DNA of 50,081 nt, taken from NCBI RefSeq assembly GCF_002965065.1, contig NZ_PTRE01000056.1, positions 1-50,081 on the forward strand, given 5' to 3'. The DNA comes from Escherichia sp. MOD1-EC7003. Lineage in GTDB: Bacteria > Pseudomonadota > Gammaproteobacteria > Enterobacterales > Enterobacteriaceae. A program made the translations under genes and the position numbers. Shown piece by piece: positions 8,542 through 19,225 of the stretch. Below the pieces are notes generated by a model that worked only from the letters and a program-made list of their open reading frames with translations, ran no database searches and had not been told where the DNA came from. Each line of letters begins with the position of its first letter. Positions within the stretch are counted from its first letter, which is position 1.

Positions 8542-9330
8542 ATGCTGGTTGCCGCAGGACAGTTTGCTGTTACATCTGTGTGGGAAAAGAACGCTGAGAT
8601 TTGTGCCTCGTTGATGGCGCAGGCGGTGGAAAATGACGTTTCGCTGTTTGTCCTGCCGGAGGCTTTGCTGGCGCGCGATGATCATGATGCGGATCTTTCG
8701 GTTAAATCAGCACAACTGCTGGAGGGCGCCTTCCTCGGACGTTTACGGCGAGAAAGTAAACGTAACATGATGACGACAATTCTGACGATTCATGTTCCTT
8801 CAACGCTGGGGCGCGCATGGAATATGCTGGTGGCGCTACAGGCAGGAAACATCGTCGCCCATTATGCCAAATTGCATCTCTATGATGCATTTGCCATTCA
8901 GGAATCACGTCATGTTGATGCTGGTAATGAAATAGCTCCGTTACTGGAGGTCGAAGGGATGAAGGTCGGTCTGATGACCTGTTATGACTTACGCTTTCCA
9001 GAGCTGGCGCTGGCATTGGCATTACAGGGCGCTGAAATCCTGGTACTTCCCGCGGCCTGGGTTCGCGGGCCGCTCAAAGAATTCCACTGGTCAACGCTGC
9101 TTGCCGCTCGTGCGCTGGATACCACCTGTTATATGGTGGCCGCGGGGGAGTGCGGGAACAAAAATATCGGGCAAAGCCGGATTATAGATCCCTTTGGCGT
9201 CACTATTGCGGCGGCGGCAGAAATGCCTGCGCTCATTATGGCAGAAGCGACGCCCGAACGAGTGCGTCAGGTACGCGCGCAACTTCCCGTCTTAAACAAC
9301 CGTCGCTTTGCGCCGCCGCAATTATTATGA
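8542..9330 (+). CDS. ybeM: Nitrilase-family amidase (deaminated glutathione amidase, Nit1 type)
   Basis: This 262-residue carbon-nitrogen hydrolase has the complete Glu-Lys-Cys triad: Glu in LPEALLA, Lys in [11 protein letters not shown] and Cys in [12 protein letters not shown]. Enterobacterial YbeM has been described as repairing deaminated glutathione, a side product of transaminases. I chose the ATG at 8542 because a CAGGAG ribosome-binding site precedes it; an upstream TTG at 8509 is in frame but has no such support. As I recall, K-12 carries a disrupted copy, so this one may show the ancestral intact form. tatE follows on the same strand. Confidence 0.93.
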   Translation: MLVAAGQFAVTSVWEKNAEICASLMAQAVENDVSLFVLPEALLARDDHDADLSVKSAQLLEGAFLGRLRRESKRNMMTTILTIHVPSTLGRAWNMLVALQAGNIVAHYAKLHLYDAFAIQESRHVDAGNEIAPLLEVEGMKVGLMTCYDLRFPELALALALQGAEILVLPAAWVRGPLKEFHWSTLLAARALDTTCYMVAAGECGNKNIGQSRIIDPFGVTIAAAAEMPALIMAEATPERVRQVRAQLPVLNNRRFAPPQLL

Positions 9331-9457
9331 TGTTTTTTTACTCGGCGCTTGATTCACCTTGTTACAGATTGCTATTGTGTGCGCGCGTCGAATGACCGTT
9401 AATATTGTCTGGTTTTAAGGCGCGTTCTGTTGCCGGTTATATGTCAAGAAGGTATCT

Positions 9458-9661
9458 ATGGGTGAGATTAGTATTACCAAACTGTTGGTAGTTGCGGCGC
9501 TGGTCGTTCTACTGTTTGGGACTAAGAAGTTACGTACGCTGGGCGGAGACCTTGGAGCGGCCATTAAAGGGTTCAAGAAGGCGATGAATGATGACGATGC
9601 TGCGGCGAAAAAAGGCGCAGACGTTGATCTTCAGGCTGAAAAGCTCTCTCATAAAGAGTGA
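9458..9661 (+). CDS. tatE: Twin-arginine translocase subunit TatE
   Basis: This 67-residue TatA-family protein has a short N-terminus, one membrane helix (about 6-21), the FGTKKLR hinge and an amphipathic helix ([15 protein letters not shown]), followed by a charged tail. It can replace or join TatA in the pore that exports folded proteins through the inner membrane. It is a monocistronic gene 127 bases after ybeM and is closed by a strong terminator. Confidence 0.96.
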   Translation: MGEISITKLLVVAALVVLLFGTKKLRTLGGDLGAAIKGFKKAMNDDDAAAKKGADVDLQAEKLSHKE

Positions 9662-9702
9662 CGTGGCGAGCAGGACGCTCTCTCAATATCTTGTTCGATA
9701 CA

Positions 9703-9730
9703 AAAAACCCGCTTCAAAAAGCGGGTTTTT
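9703..9730. terminator. Bidirectional Rho-independent terminator, tatE / lipA
   Basis: AAAAACCCGC pairs with GCGGGTTTTT over an 8-base loop, with T-runs on either strand, between the convergent tatE and lipA genes. Confidence 0.9.
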
Positions 9731-9761
9731 TATCAAACAGATGTAAGTAATTATTACAGGT

Positions 9762-10727
9762 TTACTTAACTTCCATCCCTTTCGCCTGCAAATCGGCGTG
9801 GTAAGAAGAGCGGACAAACGGACCGCATGCAGCATGGGTAAAGCCCATTGCCAGCGCTTCGGCTTTCATTTCGTCGAACTCATCCGGGCTAACGTAACGT
9901 TGAACTGGCAGGTGATGGCGGCTTGGCTGCAAATATTGCCCCAGCGTTAGCATCGTCACACCATGGCGACGCAGGTCGCGCATTACTTCGATAATTTCTT
10001 CATTGGTTTCACCCAGTCCCACCATCAGACCTGACTTGGTCGGGATTTCCGGATGCGCTTCTTTAAAGCGTTCCAGCAGTTTCAGCGACCAGTTGTAATC
10101 TGCGCCAGGCCGTACCTGACGGTAAATACGCGGTACGTTTTCCAGGTTATGGTTGAACACATCTGGTGGTGTAGCGGTCAGAATATCCAGAGCACGATCC
10201 ATACGACCGCGGAAATCCGGCACCAGAGTTTCAATTTTGATTTCCGGACTTTTTTCCCGAATGGCAGTAATGCAATCCGCAAAGTGCTGAGCACCGCCAT
10301 CGCGCAGGTCATCACGGTCAACGGAGGTGATAACCACATAACGCAGCGCCATATCGGCAATAGTCTGCGCCAGTTTCACTGGCTCATTGGCATCCGGAGC
10401 TACCGGGCGACCGTGGGCAACGTCACAGAACGGACAACGGCGGGTACAAATAGCGCCGAGGATCATAAACGTTGCTGTGCCGTGGTTGAAGCATTCTGCC
10501 AGGTTAGGGCAGGAGGCTTCCTCGCAGACAGAATGCAGGCCATTTTTGCGCATTGCGGCTTTGATGCCCTGGATACGTGTAGAGTCCGCTGGAAGCTTGA
10601 TTTTCATCCATTCCGGCTTGCGCAGCAGGGCTTCGCGCTCTGTTGCCACGTTTTTAACCGGGATAAGGGCCATCTTATCGGCATCGCGGTATTTAACACC
10701 GCGTTCCATCACAATGGGTTTACTCAT
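9762..10727 (-). CDS. lipA: Lipoyl synthase
   Basis: This 321-residue radical-SAM enzyme inserts two sulfurs into protein-bound octanoyl groups to form lipoyl cofactor. The radical-SAM cluster motif is CTRRCPFC (CxxxCxxC). The auxiliary cluster motif [12 protein letters not shown], which supplies the sulfur, lies just N-terminal to it. The RSSYHAD serine motif is near the end. Length is standard. It works after LipB, encoded about 850 bases upstream, the two being separated by the ybeF relic. Confidence 0.97.
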   Translation of the reverse strand: MSKPIVMERGVKYRDADKMALIPVKNVATEREALLRKPEWMKIKLPADSTRIQGIKAAMRKNGLHSVCEEASCPNLAECFNHGTATFMILGAICTRRCPFCDVAHGRPVAPDANEPVKLAQTIADMALRYVVITSVDRDDLRDGGAQHFADCITAIREKSPEIKIETLVPDFRGRMDRALDILTATPPDVFNHNLENVPRIYRQVRPGADYNWSLKLLERFKEAHPEIPTKSGLMVGLGETNEEIIEVMRDLRRHGVTMLTLGQYLQPSRHHLPVQRYVSPDEFDEMKAEALAMGFTHAACGPFVRSSYHADLQAKGMEVK

Positions 10728-10935
10728 AGCGTGCGTGTTCCAGTTGCGAATTACGAAGGAAAGCGTTTCAATTCAATAGATTGTTGTAATTATCAACTAT
10801 TTTTGAATTAACGACTGGCAGTATATCATTGAAACGGACCTGAAAGCAGCCAAAGTGGTCGTGAAAATGTAAAATTGTTGTTGGAATGTGCCATTTTATC
10901 GTTCTGCGCTGTGATCTGACTGTAACAATACTTTT

Positions 10936-11266
10936 TCAAAATGCATTGCGGATAATATCTATAGCCTCGTGGAGTGTAGGGTCTTGCAGGCTGGATTTAT
11001 TGTAATGGACAGAAACATTGATTTGCTCATTATTGCATGTAGGGAAGGGCAGACTGTCCAGAGGCCAGCAATATTTTGCCTTTCTGGTAACTCAAAGCTT
11101 CCTTTGATGCCCTGTGCGCGAGAATGAATTTCAGTCCCTGGCTGATTGCCGGGGGAGTCAGATTAAGGATTTTCGCCGTATTAACAATAACTTTATGCGC
11201 ATATATGCCTAAAAAAATAGTCTGAAGGTTGAGGACAATATTTCTTAATGTAGAAAAATTTGCATT
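10936..11266 (-). pseudogene. ybeF: LysR-type regulator YbeF, heavily deleted relic
   Basis: Between lipA and lipB, K-12 carries a LysR-type regulator of about 317 residues; here about 330 bases remain. The N-terminal helix-turn-helix can be read (NTAKILNLTPPAISQGLKF, about 11120-11180) and the C-terminus reads CWPLDSLPFP through HEAIDIIRNAF to the stop at 10936-10938. These pieces are in different frames and the central effector domain is absent. An intermediate stretch LPERQNIAGL joins the C-terminal piece at a shared GCTGGCCTC, suggesting a repeat-mediated deletion. A frameshift also sits near 11250-11260. No functional product is possible. Confidence 0.85.
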
Positions 11267-11537
11267 TTTCCTTGTAACATCTGCCTACGTAAATAGAATT
11301 CAATTTGGTTATTACTATCTACGAACTTACTTCAATCATTATTAATGAAAAAATTAATCTAATAAATACAATAATTTTATGCTTAATTTAACTGGAGCGC
11401 GTTTACGCGCCATGGTTAGCTAATTCAATAAATTAATCAATAGGTTAGTTGCAGGGTAAGACGTGGTATCATTTTTCATCCAGTAAGGGCGAAAATATAC
11501 AAATACTAAGGAAGTGTAATTTATTAGCAAATTTTAT
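11267..11537. other. AT-rich spacer between ybeF relic and lipB
   Basis: No gene is supportable in this stretch. It is strongly AT-rich and holds one perfect short palindrome GCGCG-TTTA-CGCGC near 11397-11410. It probably contains the old ybeF promoter. Confidence 0.5.
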
Positions 11538-11571
11538 GATAAATGACCCAGTGTAATGTGGGCCATTTATC
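11538..11571 (-). terminator. Hairpin downstream of lipB
   Basis: GATAAATGACCCA pairs with TGGGCCATTTATC (one G-U or mismatch) over an 8-base loop, seven bases past the lipB stop. On the minus strand it is followed by ATAAAATTT rather than a pure T-run. Confidence 0.6.
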
Positions 11572-11578
11572 GATATAA

Positions 11579-12220
11579 TTAATCAGGGATATATTCTACA
11601 GCAGGGTTGTTTAGTAACGTTAAAATATTTTTTAGTAACCGCGGTGCAATATTATCAGTCGTCGCTTCGGGGTTCCATTGTGATATTTTAGCCATTTCCA
11701 TTCCGGCATACCCACAAGGATTAATACGTAAAAATGGCGAAAGATCCATATTGACGTTTAATGCCAGACCGTGGAATGAACAACCGCGCCGAATACGTAA
11801 ACCAAGTGAGCAAATTTTCTTTTCCCCGACATAGACCCCTGGTGCGTCAGCCCGAGGATGCGCCTCTATACCCAATTCAGCCAGGGTATTCACCACTGTT
11901 TGCTCAAGCAAGGTCACCAGTTCACGCACACCGAGTTTACGGCGTTTCAGGTTAAGCAACACATACATCACCTGTTGCCCCGGCCCGTGATAAGTCACCT
12001 GCCCACCGCGATCGCTCTGGATCACCGGAATATCACCCGGCATTAAAATGTGCTCAGCTTTTCCAGCCTGCCCTTGGGTGAATACCGGATAGTGCTCGAC
12101 CAGCCAGATTTCATCAAGGGTACTTTCATCGCGGGTATCGGTGAATTCATGCATAGCCTGGGAGATTGGCTCGTAAGGCTGAAGACCGAGCTGGCGGACA
12201 AGAATTTTATCCTGATACAA
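11579..12220 (-). CDS. lipB: Octanoyl-ACP:protein N-octanoyltransferase
   Basis: This 213-residue enzyme transfers octanoate from acyl carrier protein to lipoyl domains, the step before LipA. Conserved segments are [12 protein letters not shown], the catalytic Lys in [11 protein letters not shown] and the catalytic Cys in INPCGYAGM. The start is a TTG at 12218-12220, which gives the standard LYQDKILV beginning read as Met. An ATG further upstream would add 16 residues with no ribosome-binding support. The C-terminal few residues differ from the K-12 protein as I recall it. Confidence 0.94.
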   Translation of the reverse strand: MYQDKILVRQLGLQPYEPISQAMHEFTDTRDESTLDEIWLVEHYPVFTQGQAGKAEHILMPGDIPVIQSDRGGQVTYHGPGQQVMYVLLNLKRRKLGVRELVTLLEQTVVNTLAELGIEAHPRADAPGVYVGEKKICSLGLRIRRGCSFHGLALNVNMDLSPFLRINPCGYAGMEMAKISQWNPEATTDNIAPRLLKNILTLLNNPAVEYIPD

Positions 12221-12319
12221 AACGGCATCTCCGTGGAGAATGAGTAAAAGTGGGGAAAAGTATATCACAGCGAGGAGAGGGGAGTTACCCGACCAGGGGC
12301 CGGGTAACGGAGAAGCGAG

Positions 12320-12583
12320 TTACAGAACCATGCGGACAATATCGATTTTGCCCAGTTCTTCATACAGTGTTTCAACCTGCTCGATATGAGTGGCGTTGAT
12401 AGTGATAGATACCGAGTGGTAGTTGCCTTTGCTGCTTGGTTTTACCGTTGGGGTGTAGTCACCTGGCGCATGGCGCTGTACCACTTCAACCACCTGATCA
12501 ACCAGCTCAGGTAACGCCTGCCCCATAACTTTGTAAGTAAAAGGAGTAGGGAATTCAAGCAGTTCGTTAAGTTTGGTTTTCAT
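12320..12583 (-). CDS. ybeD: DUF493 family protein YbeD (UPF0250)
   Basis: This 87-residue cytoplasmic protein has an ACT-like alpha/beta fold, consistent with regulatory or ligand binding, but its function is not established. The sequence is complete ([15 protein letters not shown] start, [10 protein letters not shown] end) and has standard length. It sits 99 bases upstream of lipB in the same direction and is often conserved next to lipB, which hints at a link to lipoate metabolism. That link is an inference. Confidence 0.93.
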
Positions 12584-12614
12584 GTCAGCTCCGGCGTAAC
12601 GTAATTAAATAGCA

Positions 12615-12641
12615 ACTCCCGCCAGAAGGCGGGAGTTTTTT
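12615..12641 (+). terminator. Stem-loop with T-run facing the plus strand
   Basis: ACTCCCGCC pairs with GGCGGGAGT over AGAA, followed by TTTTTT on the plus strand. The neighbouring genes dacA and ybeD are both on minus, where the stem is followed only by TGCTATTTAATT, so the T-run points away from their transcription. It may still act as a 3'-end stabiliser for dacA mRNA. Confidence 0.6.
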
Positions 12642-12692
12642 ACTGATGCTTAGTATATGGGGACGGAAATCACACTTTCAAGTGTTCAGTTT

Positions 12693-13904
12693 TTAACCAA
12701 ACCAGTGATGGAACATTAATTTAATGTAATCAATGATCTTGCCGAAGAAGTTACCTTCCGGGATTTCCTGCAACACGACCAGCGGGCGTTGCTCGATTGT
12801 TTTCCCATCAAGCTGGAAGTTGATAGTACCGACGACCTGATTCTTTTGCAGCGGGGCATGCAGTTCACTGCTATTCAGCACGTAGCTGGCTTTCAGATCT
12901 TTCATGCGGCCACGTGGAATGGTCAGGTACACGTCTTTATCAACCCCTAACGAAGCGCGATCAGAATCACCAAACCAAACCGGCTCAGAGGCGAACTCTT
13001 TGCCTACTTTCAGTGGGTTAACCGTTTCGAAGAAACGGAAGCCCCAGGTCAGCAGTTTTTTACTTTCGGCTTCACGGCCTTTAAAAGTACGTCCACCCAT
13101 CACCGCAGAGATCAGGCGCATCTGGCCTTCAGTCGCAGATGCAACAAGGTTATAACCTGCTTTATCAGTGTGTCCGGTTTTGATGCCGTCGACATTCAGG
13201 CTGTTATCCCACAGCAGGCCGTTACGGTTCAGCTGGCGAATACCGTTAAACGTAAATTCTTTTTCTTTATAAATCGAGTATTCATTCGGTACGTCGCGGA
13301 TCAATGCCTGGCCGATCAGCGCCATATCTCGTGCGGAGCTGTACTGACCATCAGCATCCAGACCGTGTACCGTCTGGAAGTGGGTGTTTTTCAGGCCCAG
13401 TGCGTTAACGTAGCTGTTCATCAAGCCAACAAAAGCGTCCTGGCTACCTGCGGCAAAATCGGCCATGGCGACGCAAGCATCGTTACCCGATTGCAGGTTG
13501 ATACCGCGGATCAGCTGAGAAACCGGAACCTGCATGCCCGGTTTGAGGAACATCAGCGAAGAACCTTTAAACACCGGGTTACCGGTGGCCCACGCGTCGT
13601 TGCCGATAGTGACTAAATCAGTTTCTTTAAATTTACCGGCTTTCATTGCCTGGCCGATAACGTAACTGGTCATCATTTTGGTCAGGCTGGCAGGATCGCG
13701 ACGGACATCTGCGTTCTGTTCGGCGAGCACTTTGCCGGAGTTATAGTCAATCAGGATGTAGGACTCCGCGTCGATCTGCGGTACACCCGGGATCATAGTT
13801 TTGATATTCAGGTCATCGGCATGTGCAGCAGAGATAAAGGCTGTGCAAAGAGCCGTGGTGAGCGCCAGGCGCTTCATGATACGAGCGGAAAAAATGGTAT
13901 TCAT
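12693..13904 (-). CDS. dacA: D-alanyl-D-alanine carboxypeptidase PBP5
   Basis: This 403-residue periplasmic penicillin-binding protein trims the terminal D-Ala from peptidoglycan pentapeptides. A signal peptide (about 1-29, ending AAHA) precedes the domain with the active-site SLTK serine-lysine pair, the SGND motif and the KTGHTDKAG box. A C-terminal beta domain ends in the amphipathic anchor [14 protein letters not shown], which tethers it to the outer face of the inner membrane. It follows rlpA in the shape-determination block but has a 139-base gap, so it may use its own promoter. Confidence 0.97.
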
Positions 13905-14043
13905 GGTCTGAACTACGACATCCGTGATGGAATTAAAAAAAGTGCCCTACTATAGCAAATGCACTACCGGCAGGCATCTGACTTTCCGCGTGACTTTGTT
14001 AACGTCATTTACAGAGATTGACACATCAGATGCCTGCTTTACG

Positions 14044-15120
14044 CTACTGCGCGGTGGTAATAAATGACTGTAATTGGGCTTCGGTTTGTAAACGTTGCTG
14101 CAAGGTACTGGCTTCGGCTTTGCTGGCGAATGGGCCAAGCTGGATCCGCCAGACCGCGCCATTTTGAGTCACGCGGCCAGGGACACCGAACTTCTGTCCC
14201 AGTTGCTGTTGGTACTGTTGCGCGCGCGCCTGATCGCTTACGGCCCCGACTTGCACCATAAAGTTGCCGCTGGCGCTTTGTGAGGCAGCTTGTGGTGTCA
14301 CCATTGCAGGTGTTGTTGCCGGAGCTGTAACCACCGGCTGTGGAGCAGGCGTTGGTTCGCTGCCTTCCAGAACACCAGGCGCTAAGGTCGTTGGTGCGCC
14401 GAGGAAACCGCTGCTGGTTACTGGCGCGCCGGTCGGATCTTCGCTTTTTAGCGTCGAATTACTGATCGGAAGAATGTCACCCTGCGGGCCAGACACCGAA
14501 CTAGTTCCCGTGCCACCGCTTAAATCGGGAGGTGCAGGCAGGGCGTAAGTCTGTTTGGCGACGGTGGTACAAGCCATGCCTGGACCATAAAGCGAACCAT
14601 CCTGGGAGACAATGATCGGATCGATGCGAACTTTGGTGTTGTTTGAGGTATTAAGACGGTCAGCTGCCGCGCGAGAAAGCGAAATAACGCGGTCGTTGCC
14701 GTAAGGGCCGCGATCATTAATGCGCACCACGATCATTCGCCCATTAGCCAGGTTGGTGATTCTGGCGTAGCTGGGGATAGGAAGTGTTGGATGGGCCGCC
14801 GTCAACTGTGTCGGATCGAATGCTTCGCCTGAGGCCGTCAGGTTACTGCCTGGTTCGGCATCATAGATAGCCGCTAGTCCCGTCTGGCTAAATCGAGACG
14901 GATCCTGCACGATTTTGTAGCTTTTACCGTCGCGCTGGTAATCCTGATTTGCCGTTGCGTTCAGTGGTTCGAAACGCGGGTCTGCCCCGCTAATTTCAAT
15001 TATGGGGCCGTTACATACCGCAGGCTGCGGTACACTTACCGTCTGTTGCTGACCATCATCGCTTGTACATGCCGCGAGCATTCCTGCCGCGATGCAGATC
15101 CCGAGCCACTGCTTACGCAT
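14044..15120 (-). CDS. rlpA: Rare lipoprotein A, septal-ring lytic transglycosylase-like protein
   Basis: This 358-residue outer-membrane lipoprotein has the lipobox LAAC at about residues 15-18. A double-psi beta-barrel domain (about 80-175) includes TAAHPTLPIPS and the RINDRGPY motif that carries the catalytic Asp of transglycosylase homologues. A long Pro/Ala/Thr-rich linker leads to a C-terminal SPOR domain (about 284-358) that binds glycan strands stripped of stem peptides at the division site. It lies 10 bases after mrdB in the same operon. The K-12 protein is four residues longer as I recall, probably a linker difference. Confidence 0.95.
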   Translation of the reverse strand: MRKQWLGICIAAGMLAACTSDDGQQQTVSVPQPAVCNGPIIEISGADPRFEPLNATANQDYQRDGKSYKIVQDPSRFSQTGLAAIYDAEPGSNLTASGEAFDPTQLTAAHPTLPIPSYARITNLANGRMIVVRINDRGPYGNDRVISLSRAAADRLNTSNNTKVRIDPIIVSQDGSLYGPGMACTTVAKQTYALPAPPDLSGGTGTSSVSGPQGDILPISNSTLKSEDPTGAPVTSSGFLGAPTTLAPGVLEGSEPTPAPQPVVTAPATTPAMVTPQAASQSASGNFMVQVGAVSDQARAQQYQQQLGQKFGVPGRVTQNGAVWRIQLGPFASKAEASTLQQRLQTEAQLQSFITTAQ

Positions 15121-15130
15121 TGCGCACCTC

Positions 15131-16243
15131 TTACACGCTTTTCGACAACATTTTCCTGTGAGTGTGGATTGACATTACAATCCCAAACCCAGCCATCAGC
15201 ACAATGAGCGCCGATCCTCCATAACTGACCAGTGGGAGCGGAACCCCTACAACCGGCAGAATACCGCTTACCATACCAATATTTACGAAGACATAAACGA
15301 ATAATATCAGCATTAAACCGCCAGCCATGACGCGACCAAAGGTGGTTTGCGCTCTGGCGGCTATCCACAGCCCACGCATGATCAGCAGAATGTAGAGAGC
15401 GAGCAGAATCAAAATGCCCACTAATCCCAGCTCTTCTGCCAGTACAGCGAAGATAAAGTCGGTATGGCGTTCAGGCAGAAATTCAAGCTGTGACTGAGTG
15501 CCGTGCAGCCAGCCTTTGCCGCGTAGCCCGCCGGAGCCAATAGCAATTTTAGACTGAATAATGTGATAGCCCGCGCCGAGTGGGTCTGATTCCGGGTCCA
15601 GGAGCATCATTACGCGCTGGCGCTGGTAGTCATGCATCAGGAAGAACCACAGAATGGGAATGAACGCTGCTACCAGTACTACTGCGACGCCAATCAGGCG
15701 CCAGCTAAGGCCAGAGAGGAACAGTACGAACAGACCAGAAAGTGCAACGAGGATTGATGTCCCCAGGTCAGGCTGCGCCGCCACCAGTAGCGTGGGCATA
15801 AATATCAGCACCAGCGCGATGGCGGTATTTTTTAACGACGGTGGACAAACGTCGCGATTAATAAAGCGCGCCACCATCAGTGGTACGGCTATTTTGGCAA
15901 TTTCCGACGGCTGAAAACGAACGATACCGAGGTCCAACCAGCGTTGAGCGCCTTTGGAGATTGCGCCAAAAGCATCTACCGCCACCAGCAAAATAATACA
16001 GATGATATAGAGATAGGGCGCCCAGCCTTCATAAACGCGTGGAGGGATTTGCGCCATCACCACCATGATGACCAGACCCATCGCGATTTGGCCGATTTTA
16101 CGCTCCATCATGCCGATATCCTGACCGCTGGCGCTCCAGATAACCAGGGCGCTGTAAACCAGCAATGCCAGTAAGATCAGCAGCATTGTGGGATCAAGAT
16201 GGACTTTATCCCAGAATGTTTTTTTATTCGGATTATCCGTCAT
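15131..16243 (-). CDS. mrdB: Peptidoglycan glycosyltransferase RodA
   Basis: This 370-residue SEDS-family inner-membrane protein has about ten membrane helices and polymerises glycan strands in the elongasome together with PBP2. Family marks include [19 protein letters not shown] with the catalytic Asp, and SYGGSALI near the end. It is two bases downstream of mrdA, its cognate transpeptidase, and ten bases upstream of rlpA, so all three form one minus-strand unit. Confidence 0.97.
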   Translation of the reverse strand: MTDNPNKKTFWDKVHLDPTMLLILLALLVYSALVIWSASGQDIGMMERKIGQIAMGLVIMVVMAQIPPRVYEGWAPYLYIICIILLVAVDAFGAISKGAQRWLDLGIVRFQPSEIAKIAVPLMVARFINRDVCPPSLKNTAIALVLIFMPTLLVAAQPDLGTSILVALSGLFVLFLSGLSWRLIGVAVVLVAAFIPILWFFLMHDYQRQRVMMLLDPESDPLGAGYHIIQSKIAIGSGGLRGKGWLHGTQSQLEFLPERHTDFIFAVLAEELGLVGILILLALYILLIMRGLWIAARAQTTFGRVMAGGLMLILFVYVFVNIGMVSGILPVVGVPLPLVSYGGSALIVLMAGFGIVMSIHTHRKMLSKSV

Positions 16244-16245
16244 GA

Positions 16246-18147
16246 TTAATGGTCCTCCGCTGCGGCAACCGCTGGATTTTCCGCAGGCAGAACGGTGTTG
16301 TTATCACCCAGCATAATGTGGTCGAGGATCTGGCGCATCAGCGTACCAACCGCCGGACCCGCGCCGCCGTTCTCCAGAATCATGGCGACAGCCACTTGCG
16401 GATTGTTGTATGGCGCAAAGGCGGTCATCAGTTTGTGGTCACGTAAACGCTCGGCAATTTTGTGCGCATTATAGGTTTCGTTCGCTTTCAGACCGAACAC
16501 CTGAGCGGTACCTGATTTCGCCGCAATTTTGTACGGTGCGCTGGCAAAGTATTTATGCGCCGTACCGTTAGGGCGGTTAGCAACACCGTACATACCGTCT
16601 TTCGCCAGCTCCCAGTAACCGGAATGAATATCGCCGACTGGCGGTTCATGCGGTTGTACCCATGGCACCTGCTTGCCGTCTTCGGCGGTGCTCATTAGCA
16701 AATGCGGAACTTTCACGATACCGTCATTAATCAGGATCATCAGTGCCTTACTCATCTGGATTGGGGTCGCTGTCCAGTACCCCTGACCGATACCAACCGG
16801 AATGGTGTCACCCTGATACCACGGTTTTTTAAAGCGTTTCTGTTTCCATTCGCGGGTAGGCATGTTGCCGGAACGTTCTTCAGCCAGGTCGATACCGGTG
16901 TAATGACCATAACCGAATTTACCCATCCATTCGGAGAGGCGATCGATCCCCATATCGTAGGCTACCTGATAGAAGAAGGTATCCGCAGATTCTTCCAGCG
17001 ATCTTGTGACATTCAGACGCCCGTGGCCCCATTTTTTCCAGTCACGATAACGTTTTTCTGACCCTGGCAGTTGCCACCAGCCTGGGTCAAACAACGTCGT
17101 ATTATGCGTGATCACCCCGGCGCTCAATGCTGAAACCGCCACATAGGGTTTAACTGTAGACGCGGGAGGATAAACTCCTTGTGTGGCGCGGTTCACCAGC
17201 GGCGTATTCGGGTCGTTCAGCAATGCGGAATAATCTTTGCTGGAGATACCGTCAACAAACAGGTTTGGGTCATAACTTGGTGTGGATACCAGCGCCAGCA
17301 CCCCACCTGTGCGAGGATCGGTGACAACAACAGCTGCGCGGCTACCTGCCAGCAGTGTTTCAATATATTGCTGGAGTTTGAGATCCAGTGTCAGGTAAAT
17401 ATCGTGTCCGGCCTGTGGCGGTACTTCTTTTAACTGGCGGATAACACGCCCACGGTTGTTAACTTCAACCTCTTCATAACCGGTCTGACCGTGCAGTACG
17501 TCTTCGTAGTAACGCTCAATTCCCAGCTTACCGATATCATGCGTTGCCGCATAGTTGGCCAGTTTGCCGTCATTATTCAGACGTTCGACGTCTTTATCGT
17601 TGATTTTCGACACATAGCCGATGACATGGGTCAACGCCGAACCGTAAGGATAGTAACGACGTTTATAGCCCTTAACTTCGACCCCCGGAAAACGGTACTG
17701 ATTGACGGCAAAGCGTGCCACTTGTACTTCGGTCAGGTTAGTTTTCACCGGAATAGAGGTGAAACGGTGTGAACGTGCGCGCTCTTTTCGGAATGCAGCA
17801 ATATCATCATCGGTCAGATCAACCACGCTGCGCAAAGCGTCCAGCGTTTGCTGCACGTTATCGACTTTCTCCGGCATCATTTCTATCTGGTAGATAGTGC
17901 GGTTAAGTGCCAGAGGGATACCGTTACGGTCGTAGATAATGCCGCGGCTGGGCGCGATAGGCACCAGCTTAATGCGGTTTTCATTAGAGCGGGTCTGGTA
18001 ATCGGTAAAGCGAACAATTTGCAGATTATACAGGTTGGCGATAAGCACGCCGGTCAGCAGCAAAATCCCCAAAAAGGCGACCAGCGCCCGGCGCACAAAC
18101 AGCGCGGACTCTGCCGTATAGTCGCGAAAAGAGTTCTGTAGTTTCAT
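16246..18147 (-). CDS. mrdA: Penicillin-binding protein 2, elongation transpeptidase
   Basis: This 633-residue class B PBP is anchored by one N-terminal membrane helix (about 20-45). A pedestal/dimerisation domain with the [15 protein letters not shown] segment leads to the transpeptidase domain with the serine motif PPASTVKP (Ser330 in the usual numbering), SADTFFY (SxD) and KSGTAQ. It cross-links new side-wall peptidoglycan with RodA and is the target of mecillinam. Length and all motifs are standard. It sits between rlmH and mrdB. Confidence 0.97.
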   Translation of the reverse strand: MKLQNSFRDYTAESALFVRRALVAFLGILLLTGVLIANLYNLQIVRFTDYQTRSNENRIKLVPIAPSRGIIYDRNGIPLALNRTIYQIEMMPEKVDNVQQTLDALRSVVDLTDDDIAAFRKERARSHRFTSIPVKTNLTEVQVARFAVNQYRFPGVEVKGYKRRYYPYGSALTHVIGYVSKINDKDVERLNNDGKLANYAATHDIGKLGIERYYEDVLHGQTGYEEVEVNNRGRVIRQLKEVPPQAGHDIYLTLDLKLQQYIETLLAGSRAAVVVTDPRTGGVLALVSTPSYDPNLFVDGISSKDYSALLNDPNTPLVNRATQGVYPPASTVKPYVAVSALSAGVITHNTTLFDPGWWQLPGSEKRYRDWKKWGHGRLNVTRSLEESADTFFYQVAYDMGIDRLSEWMGKFGYGHYTGIDLAEERSGNMPTREWKQKRFKKPWYQGDTIPVGIGQGYWTATPIQMSKALMILINDGIVKVPHLLMSTAEDGKQVPWVQPHEPPVGDIHSGYWELAKDGMYGVANRPNGTAHKYFASAPYKIAAKSGTAQVFGLKANETYNAHKIAERLRDHKLMTAFAPYNNPQVAVAMILENGGAGPAVGTLMRQILDHIMLGDNNTVLPAENPAVAAAEDH

Positions 18148-18177
18148 CCGCTGCGTTTTCTACTCAAAGCTCCCTTA

Positions 18178-18645
18178 TCACTCACGGTGATAAGGATGGT
18201 TGGTGGTGATGCTCCACGCTCGGTACAGACTCTCTGCGACCAGCACGCGAACCAGCGGATGTGGAAGGGTAAGCGCCGACAGCGACCAGCTTTGTTCTGC
18301 CGCTGCTTTACAGGCAGGCGACAACCCTTCAGGTCCGCCAATCAGCAGACTGACGTCGCGACCATCCAGCTTCCAGCGTTCCAGCTCAGCGGCTAACTGC
18401 GGCGTATCCCAGGGCTTGCCTGGAATATCGAGGGTGACAATGCGATTTTTGCCTGCGGCAGCCAGCATCTGCTCACCCTCTTTGTCGAGTATGCGCTTGA
18501 TATCCGCATTCTTGCCGCGTTTTCCGGCCGGAATTTCAATCAGCTCGAGGGGCATATCTTTCGGAAAACGACGCAGGTACTCGGTAAAACCGGTTTGTAC
18601 CCAGTCCGGCATTTTCGTTCCCACGGCGACAAGTTGCAGCTTCAC
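18178..18645 (-). CDS. rlmH: 23S rRNA pseudouridine-1915 N3-methyltransferase RlmH
   Basis: This 155-residue SPOUT-class methyltransferase acts on the pseudouridine at 1915 of 23S rRNA in the assembled 70S ribosome. The trefoil-knot SAM site is visible as [11 protein letters not shown] and the C-terminal [17 protein letters not shown]. It is three bases after rsfS, another ribosome factor, and 30 bases before mrdA. The block therefore mixes ribosome and cell-wall functions in one transcript. Confidence 0.97.
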   Translation of the reverse strand: MKLQLVAVGTKMPDWVQTGFTEYLRRFPKDMPLELIEIPAGKRGKNADIKRILDKEGEQMLAAAGKNRIVTLDIPGKPWDTPQLAAELERWKLDGRDVSLLIGGPEGLSPACKAAAEQSWSLSALTLPHPLVRVLVAESLYRAWSITTNHPYHRE

Positions 18646-18648
18646 GCA

Positions 18649-18984
<336 letters not shown>

Positions 18985-19225
18985 TCAAAAAGATAAAAAT
19001 GGTCTGCCAGTATACCTGAACCAGAGGCGATTTCGGGACAATTGTCGCCGAATCGGCTTTCGAAAGTGGGCTATCATCCCACCCCGCGCCGCAGATTGCA
19101 TCGCCATTTTTGTAAAACAATTTCTACAAAGTCGTGTCTGGTGGAAAAAGTCTGGCTGCGGAGAATATCAGCCTGCCTGGGGCTGTCAATGGTCGTTGCG
19201 ACTTACCCGTAAAAAAACAGAAAAG

